A DNA stretch of 64,000 bases from NCBI GenBank assembly GCA_025331445.1, contig JAIWNE010000019.1:186001-250000 (forward strand), written 5' to 3'. The position numbers and the translations under genes are program-made. Each line of letters starts with the position of its first letter. Position 1 is the first letter of the stretch. A model generated the notes under the pieces. That model was not told the DNA's origin and did not search any database. It saw nothing but the letters and a program-made list of their open reading frames with translations. The DNA is from Blakeslea trispora (taxonomy: Eukaryota; Mucoromycota; Mucoromycetes; Mucorales; Choanephoraceae). Below are positions 57,951 to 64,000 of this stretch, piece by piece.

Positions 57951-58369
57951 ATGATCTCTAACGTCTTTGCTCGTTCTGCCATGCGTGCTTCTTCTCGCCA
58001 AGTTGCTCGTTCTGACCTTTACCACTTCTCCAACGCTAACGGTCAAGTAAGTGGATGCAACAAAAGAAGCAACAGCAAAAAGAGAGAAGCTTATTCTTTT
58101 TCTTATTAGAACGTTCCCTTTGATACCAAGAACAAGGCTGCTCTTGCTGTCAAGATGACTTTGTACTTGGGTCTCGGTTTCGGTGCTCCTTTCATCGGTA
58201 AGTGAGAGAGTAAAATGAAGCAAATTGTTTCCTAACCTTTCCTTTATGTGATATTTATAGCTGCTGCCTGGCAATTGTAAGCAACTTCTTTTTTTATATG
58301 GAAGAAATAGGAACAAGTTGAATATTAACGTCTTTTCTTTTTTTTTGTAATAGCCACAAGGCCGGTTAA
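57951..58369 (+). CDS. COX8: cytochrome c oxidase subunit VIIc/Cox8 (71 aa, four exons)
   Basis: A small single-span subunit of mitochondrial complex IV (animal COX7C, yeast Cox8). Four exons join in phase: 57951-58046, 58110-58197, 58261-58276 and 58354-58369. The N-terminus MISNVFARSAMRASSRQVAR is Arg/Ser-rich without acids, as expected for a mitochondrial presequence. The mature part has NVPFDTKNKAALAVKMTLYL, matching the COX7C signature (NLPF..NK..L..KM.LY.G), then GLGFGAPFIAAAWQFHKAG with the membrane helix and the short His-Lys end. The gene is missed by simple ORF searches because its exons are only 16-96 bp. Confidence 0.9.
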
Positions 58370-59064
58370 ATTGTATGAAAATCAACCTTTAATTGTGCCT
58401 TTACAACACCTATGCATATCAAATTTATACAAAAAGAAAAACAGATCAGAACAAGCTCAGTAATGATCAATACAAAAAAAAAATAAAAAAAAAAAGGAAA
58501 AGGAGAAAGAGAAAGTCTCGGATTGAGCATCAAACAATATCCTCTCTTTCTCTTTATTTCTTTTTTTTTGTCTGTAATCTGCTATTTAATTATTCCGTCA
58601 TGATCTGCTTAAAGATATAATGTGCAATTGATCAATATTACATAATAGAGCTAATTAGGCTGTCTTTTCTTTCATAAGCTAAATATTCAAGAACGTTTAC
58701 AACCAGTAACCATAGAAACCAATTCTAAAGCAAGAAAGAAACCAGCTGTTTTCTACTGAACTGTCAATTTTAGATTGAAATCAAAGCGTTGTATTTTTTT
58801 GCCTGTTTTCTTGAAAATTCTTCTTTTTTTTTCTTTTGAAATATTCTTTTATCTGCAACAAAAAAAAGAGATACACTCAAGCATATCTTGACAGTTGAGA
58901 GTGCTAAGAATAGAAAGAACAAATACTTTATTGGCTAGAGAATTGGTTTGTAGCACAAAAAGAAAGACATTGTACAAAATGAAAAGCAAGTGCGCCAAAC
59001 ATCTACAACTTTTCTTTATGTTTCTTTTTCTTTCTTTCTCCCCTTTTATGTATTTTGAGAAATC
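58370..59064. other. spacer, nothing recognised
   Basis: AT-rich 3' region of COX8 with A-rich and T-rich runs, and the promoter of the membrane protein gene. Confidence 0.5.
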
Positions 59065-60685
59065 ATGCATGTCATAAAGACATTTTGTCTCTTTTTGTTA
59101 CTCTATCAGTCCTTATCATTCGCTCTTAATTTCACTCAACTAGAATTTGATAAAAGCTCATGCATATTCCGTTTTAACCATTCATTATACATCTTGGGCA
59201 AGACAAGTGATATGAGAATATCATTTGGAGCCAACTGGGACATTGACCTTCCAGAAATATCCAACTTCACCGGTCTCGGCAGTGAAGACATGGCCTGTAC
59301 TATCACTCAATCAGGCCAACTATTTTTACTTCAACAGAGCGCCTGCACTATCAAAAACATGTCATCATCGTTACCTTGGAATTCAAACACAAGCGTCATC
59401 TTTAGAGGCTCTCAAGCTGCCATTCGACGATTCACTAACAATTCAGTACGAAATGAATCAATCGTAGCCTTTGAGGACTCTATCTATCTGTTTGACCGTG
59501 CTGATACTGTATTTGTGTTGGATACGGCACAGTTGATTTGGCGCGAGTTTAAATCAATGATACCCGCGCTTCTGTTTGGTCCATCGTCTGCGCTCTACTC
59601 AACCTCACGATGGATTCTGTTGATCCGAACAGATGGAAAAGTGACCGTTATCGATGGCTTTGATCCCTATACCTTTCACTGGCTAGGTACCTTACAGACC
59701 ATTGAGACAAACGCGAATGCAATAAAGGCTATTCCGATTCAATCCTCAGTAGAAGGGTCGGACTCTCTATTGCTTGTGCCAACCCGATCCTCTGATACAC
59801 AAAGTTCAACAGCTACCGAGGCTGCTGAACAGTTCTGGAGATTGGATGTTCCAAACGCGGATCCTACTCAAATTGCTGTAACACCCATTCTACCTAGCAG
59901 ACAATTGATCAAAAGAGCGCTCAACTCAACCACACCTATATCTGCACCCGTCTTTGTTACTTTAATTGCAGCTGATTTAGCCATGTTTTATCAAGGCGAC
60001 TTGAGATCCAATGGCGATGGCTTTTATTTTTTCAATACAACCACCTTAAACTTTATAAATCGGCCACAATGGTTGGTCTCTAATACGGCCACTGTATCTA
60101 GTAGAAGAAGACCAGAAAATTTCTTGGCCATCATCCTGGGATCTGTCATAGGAGGCGTGGCATTTATTGTCATCCTCATCTTGCTGTCCTGGTATTACTT
60201 GAGACGCAAGCGTAAACAAAATCAAGATAGATCTATAGATCATTCACGTCACCATTGCATTCCAGAACAATGCATGTGTCTTCCTTTTCTTTGTGGTTTC
60301 AATCGTCAGCGCACTGAGTCAGGTAAGAAATATTATTTATTGGGTTGCAGTTGAGTGAAAGGAACTGATTTCTTTTTCTTTTACAAAAAATAAAAAATAA
60401 AAAATAGCATCTCCAGTATCAGCATTACCAGATCATTCACAAGCACCATATTTGTTATCACCTATCCAACCATCCTCTCCACTTCACATATTCCCGCAGG
60501 ACCAATCCTCATCATCATCCAGCTTAGAAAAACCGACAGCCATCAAGAGCAAGTTCAAGGAACATTTCGATTTAGGAAGTATTGCCGAGTTCGAGTCTAA
60601 TAGTAATCTTTCGACACGATTGATAGAATCACCAACAACACCAAATGAAAAGACTGCTTCAAGGAGTCAAATTGTTCAACAATGA
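59065..60685 (+). CDS. type I membrane protein, kelch-like extracellular domain
   Basis: Two exons (59065-60322 and 60408-60685) give 511 aa. A signal peptide (MHVIKTFCLFLLLYQSLSFA) is followed by an extracellular part of about 330 residues with many N-glycosylation sites. Its beta-strand repeats (SIVAFEDSIYLFDRADTVFV, TAQLIWREF, STSRWILLIRTDGKVTVIDG) resemble the galactose-oxidase/kelch propellers common in Mucoromycota surface proteins. One membrane helix (FLAIILGSVIGGVAFIVILI) follows, then a basic stop-transfer YLRRKRK, a Cys cluster (CIPEQCMCLPFLC), and a Ser/Pro-rich cytosolic tail. A sensor or wall-contact role is possible but unproven. The kelch assignment rests on pattern only. Confidence 0.75.
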
Positions 60686-62342
60686 CATTGTATTATATTG
60701 TATATTATACACACTTACCTTTCTTTCTTTTCTTAATCTTCTTAATCTCTTCAAGCTTGAATAGCAACTCAATTTATAGAGTAAACATATACATTTATAC
60801 CCTGTTTTTTCTATAGATTTAACATTTCAATTGTAGCTTCTTCTAGAGTAAAAAAAAATATTGTGTTGCACGAAAATGAAAAGAGTTCTATGGCTTGGCC
60901 AAAAAAAAAAAATGATTAAAGTTTGTGCTTTGCACACTTTATTCAGACATTGTTTGTTCGAGTATTGAACATCAAAATAAAGGTATTTTATAAATAGAAA
61001 AAAATAGATGGGTCAGAACATTGGAAAGACATAGACTCAAATTTAACTGTGAGTGGTATGATGCAATATGTCTTTTTCCCAATCAAGTTTACTTGCATGA
61101 AAGAACAAACAAACAGAAGGCGAAAGGAAAAGGAATTGCGTAGAGATGTAAGGGAACATTGGATGTTGCATGAATCTAGAAATTGCTTGTATGGCTTCCA
61201 CACCAACAGTATGTCATTATTCAACTAGTAATAACCAAAGGGAAGGAAGCTTGTTTAGAACAAAGGAAAGCCCTCAAAAGAAACTTGTTGGTGTTGTTAC
61301 TAATGCTACTGCTGTTGATAAATGACACAGGAGAATATCTTTTACGACTTGGCGCCAGAGTCATAAAGGAATTAGATTTTCAACTGAAAGATGCAGCCCT
61401 TTTAGATATTGAATTTCTAGTTCTCTCTTTTTTTCCCCCTTCTTGATTCTAAAGACAAGCAAAGGTTGCCTCCTTCCTTTACTACATCTACCTGGTAACA
61501 GCACCTTCCTAAGCTTAATTGCTACACTCATTCGTTTTTTTTTTTGCCTTTGTTTAACTCCAAGCAATAATAGAAAGGCCTTCCATAGTGATATAATCTA
61601 TAAAAGAATCTCCTTCTTTGTTTTGATGATCAACTGTGATTATAAAGTTGATGTTTAAGGTGATTGTGTTATAACCGCTCTATACAAGTATTTCATCTTA
61701 CCCTGAAAAGTGGAATGGATAGAAAGATGAGATTTCAAAGGCAATAGGCCAAAGTTGGTAGCTCCTGTAAGATGCCCATCTTTTTACACTTTCCAGATTG
61801 ATTTGGTACTCGGGATATTCTGAATAGTAGGATTTTTTTTCGCACCACCAGTCGATAGCCTAATCCCCCCTCCCCCTATAAACACAATTTTTTAACAACC
61901 AAATAGGAAGTAACGTAGATTGTTCAAAAAGACGCTTTTCTGTTTATTGTACTCTGCTTTCATGATCCATTTAAGGCAGTTGAACTAAAAATAGCTTTGT
62001 TTGACTTTTGAAAGCAAAAAAGGTACAGTGAGCATTTTATGTACAACATTTGATGTTGATAACCGATTTCCTCATATTGTGTCATGGCACACATACCAAA
62101 CAATAACTGACTATACGGTCTCTATGTTTCAAAAAACACAATAGAATCAGTGAACGAAACGAATTGACATAAAAAAAAATTCTTTATGCCATTCACTCTT
62201 TATGAGATTTATTTTACAGTCTGGATTGTATCAAAATTACTCTAGTTGGGGGGTATACACTCGGAAGCTTAAATTCAGCATGATGCAACTTGAATTCAAG
62301 GCAGTAGTAGATAAAAGTATCAAGGATATGGCTTCCATACCT
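60686..62342. other. 1.6-kb spacer, no gene recognised
   Basis: The 3' regions of two convergent genes. Several frames of 70-90 codons exist around 60988-61660 on both strands, but their translations look like low-complexity spacer. Confidence 0.45.
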
Positions 62343-63236
62343 TTACAGCTCTATCTTTTTAATAATGACACATTGCAACGGCCTACCATCTTCTGTCTGT
62401 TCTATCTCATTGACTATGATCTCCATATCCTTCATCTCACCAAACACTTGCTCAATCTCTCCTTTTTCTAATCGATGACTACGCTTAGGTTGATCATAAA
62501 CGCACAGAGCATCATCATGTAGAAACTGAGAGAGCATAAAGAGTCCACCCTTATTCAGGAGCGAGGGCACCTTTTGCCAAAACGGTCTTGACAAGAATCG
62601 AATGTTGAGCACAAGATCATACGTACGAATAGGTACAGGCTCAGATATCCACTTCCATGTCTGATCGTGCTGAAACTTGACTTGATTTATCTGCACACGG
62701 TCTTGAATATCAAGATAGTGTACAAGTTGAGTCATGCGTTGAATAGCACCTGGTTGTGAATCCAGAGCGACTGCTTTCCAATCTTGACGTGTAGAAACAA
62801 TCCAGCTAATGTCTCTACCTGCGCCACAGCCCACATCAAGACAGGTCCGTGTTGATCCTCCTGTTTCGGTCTCAATTCGATCTATATGCTTCTTTAAAAA
62901 GGGAGAAGGCTGAAACAGAACCCACTTTTGGTTGTTGTTCGATATAGCCCACTGTTGCTCTATGAGTTGCTTCCAATCTAATGACTCTTCTGGTATGATA
63001 TACGGACAACGCCAGCCTCTTTTGGTCAGCCAGTCAATAGCATGTGCTGTATCTAGCGAATAAAGTATGGCCATTGGTATATGTTTAGGTGGTAATTCTG
63101 CTTGTCTGACTGCCAGCTGTGAGAGTGGTATATTGGTAGATGGTATTAAATGATGAGCATTATATTGAGCTTGAGTGCGTAAATCCAAGCATAAATGAGG
63201 CAACTGAGAATGTTTCCAGGCATAAAGTCGATTCAT
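62343..63236 (-). CDS. rhodanese-like domain fused to class I SAM methyltransferase
   Basis: A single exon of 297 aa. Residues about 10-82 look like a rhodanese domain (LCLDLRTQAQYNAHHLIPST, then AHAIDWLTKRGW), but the active-site loop reads MAILYSLDTAHA with no Cys, so it should be catalytically dead. Residues about 125-297 form a Rossmann methyltransferase: motif I CLDVGCGAGRD (132-142), an acidic end of strand 2 (VALDSQPGAI, D159), YDLVLNIRFLSRPFW as motif IV, and LLNKGGLFMLSQFLHD. The MT part resembles the small TehB/thiopurine-like group. The substrate is unknown. It shares a 392-bp divergent promoter with a peroxiredoxin gene, which fits but does not prove a link to redox or sulfur detoxification. 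Confidence 0.85.
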   Translation of the reverse strand: MNRLYAWKHSQLPHLCLDLRTQAQYNAHHLIPSTNIPLSQLAVRQAELPPKHIPMAILYSLDTAHAIDWLTKRGWRCPYIIPEESLDWKQLIEQQWAISNNNQKWVLFQPSPFLKKHIDRIETETGGSTRTCLDVGCGAGRDISWIVSTRQDWKAVALDSQPGAIQRMTQLVHYLDIQDRVQINQVKFQHDQTWKWISEPVPIRTYDLVLNIRFLSRPFWQKVPSLLNKGGLFMLSQFLHDDALCVYDQPKRSHRLEKGEIEQVFGEMKDMEIIVNEIEQTEDGRPLQCVIIKKIEL

Positions 63237-63628
63237 GCTCTCTAACTTTTTAGTAAAAAAAAAAAAAAAATATTTATATTAATGCAAAAAACTGCTCCTC
63301 CTGAAAGTAAGAAAAAAAAAGGTGGCTTGTTACTTGACAACATATCTTTTTAGTATTTCGTCAACTCATCAAGTTCGCACGAGCAATTCATATCAATAAG
63401 AGTACAAAAAGAAAAATGTATCAATTTTGAATGAGCAACTGCAATTGCTCAATTGCGCCATTTCTCTTAAAACCAAACCAATCAATGCAAAAAAGTGTCT
63501 CAGTTTGGTTTATTTTGCATTGTTGCACACGCGCGATTATTTTCTATATAAAAAAAAAAACATGTAATTTTTTTTTTGGTCTTTCTTCTTCTTCTTTATA
63601 GCCCTTTACTTTTTCTTTATTTAATAAT
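63237..63628. promoter_or_regulatory. divergent promoter of methyltransferase and peroxiredoxin
   Basis: It holds CCAAT in AACCAAACCAATCAATG (about 63472-63488), a CACGCGCGATTA patch (about 63528-63539) and TATATAAAAA (about 63545) on the peroxiredoxin side. No AP-1 site (TTAGTCA or TTACTAA) was found. Confidence 0.5.
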
Positions 63629-64000
63629 ATGTCACTTAGACTTGGTTCAACTGCTCCTGATTTTGAAGCTGAAACTACCAAAGGTAACATCAAGTTCCAC
63701 GAATTCATTGGTGATAAATGGACCGTTCTCTTCTCTCATCCTGCTGATTTCAGTAAGTAACATAAAAAAGATAAATAACGACAATAGTGTATTGACCAAC
63801 TTTTGATTAGCTCCTGTCTGTACCACTGAACTTGGCTTGGTTGCTGCTCTCCAAGATGAATGGGACGCTCGTCAAGTCAATGTGATTGGCCTTTCAGCAA
63901 ATGGTTTAGCTGAGCATGAACAATGGATTGCTGATATCAATGAAATCTCAAATGTGAAGCTCAACTTTCCTATCATTGCTGATGCTGATCGTAAAGTATC
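63629..64000 (+). CDS. 1-Cys peroxiredoxin (PRDX6 type), 3' end outside the window
   Basis: A thiol peroxidase that reduces peroxides. Exon 1 is 63629-63752, and exon 2 begins at 63811 and runs off the window, so only about 105 residues are visible. LRLGSTAPDFEAETTKGNIK and WTVLFSHPADFT join across the intron to PVCTTELG, with the peroxidatic Cys at about residue 45. LSANGLAEHEQWIADI and NFPIIADADRKVS follow. The PVCTTELG form with DADRKV is typical of the Prx6/1-Cys subfamily (yeast Prx1 is the mitochondrial homologue). No presequence is seen, so a cytosolic location is likely. The start Met follows a CT-rich leader. Confidence 0.94.

Overview
The window looks like nuclear DNA of a filamentous fungus of the Mucoromycota, probably a member of the Mucorales. 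The evidence is its AT-rich and homopolymer-rich spacers, compact genes with many short GT-AG introns (about 45-90 bp), and a gene set that includes a PIL1 eisosome protein, a GT17 glycosyltransferase, an RTA1 protein, LYS9 (fungal lysine synthesis) and a large ion-channel protein with a beta-rich N-terminal half. Species cannot be named from the sequence alone. Exon joins below were worked out by hand from splice sites, reading phase and remembered family motifs, without any alignment.

Layout. 1-5.9 kb is gene-poor: an endonuclease/exonuclease/phosphatase fragment with a G/C hairpin downstream (possible Helitron-like relic), a small palindromic element, and weak coding signals. 5.9-8.5 kb: SulP sulfate permease (minus). 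11.25-12.95 kb: proteasome ATPase RPT1 (plus). 13.1-14.3 kb: two paralogous small secreted proteins (minus). 14.6-17.7 kb: MCM6 (minus), with MluI-box-like sites upstream. 19.1-20.7 kb: a Sec7-domain ARF-GEF (minus). 22.4-23.6 kb: GT17 glycosyltransferase. 24.0 kb: kinesin motor fragment. 24.7-26.1 kb: plasma-membrane syntaxin (minus). 27.5 kb: fold-back MITE. 29.2-33.8 kb: TRP-like channel with one apparent frameshift.

34.2-36.0 kb is a decayed Tc1/mariner element with very long terminal inverted repeats. 36.4-37.3 kb is a secreted protein of unknown function. 37.57-41.61 kb is the most striking object: an apparently complete Mutator-like element with 89-bp perfect inverted repeats, a perfect 9-bp target duplication, and an open seven-exon gene (998 aa) that joins a zinc-binding N-terminus, a MULE DDE transposase, a SWIM finger, an AT-hook and an OTU-type cysteine protease domain.

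42.7-44.6 kb encodes a PIL1/LSP1 protein with a long Q/P-rich tail, followed by a small Cys/His protein (minus). 45-53 kb is an 8-kb gene desert with decayed repeats. From 53 kb on the DNA is gene-dense: RTA1 transporter-like protein, DNAJC8/Spf31 J-protein, LYS9 (minus), a 71-aa cytochrome c oxidase subunit (COX7C/Cox8) in four exons, a type I membrane protein, a rhodanese-methyltransferase fusion (minus), and the start of a 1-Cys peroxiredoxin that runs off the window.

The genes do not form one pathway; this is a normal eukaryotic mix of housekeeping genes (proteasome, replication licensing, secretion, respiration, lysine and sulfur metabolism) interleaved with transposons. LYS9/COX7C and methyltransferase/peroxiredoxin are divergent pairs that share intergenic promoters.
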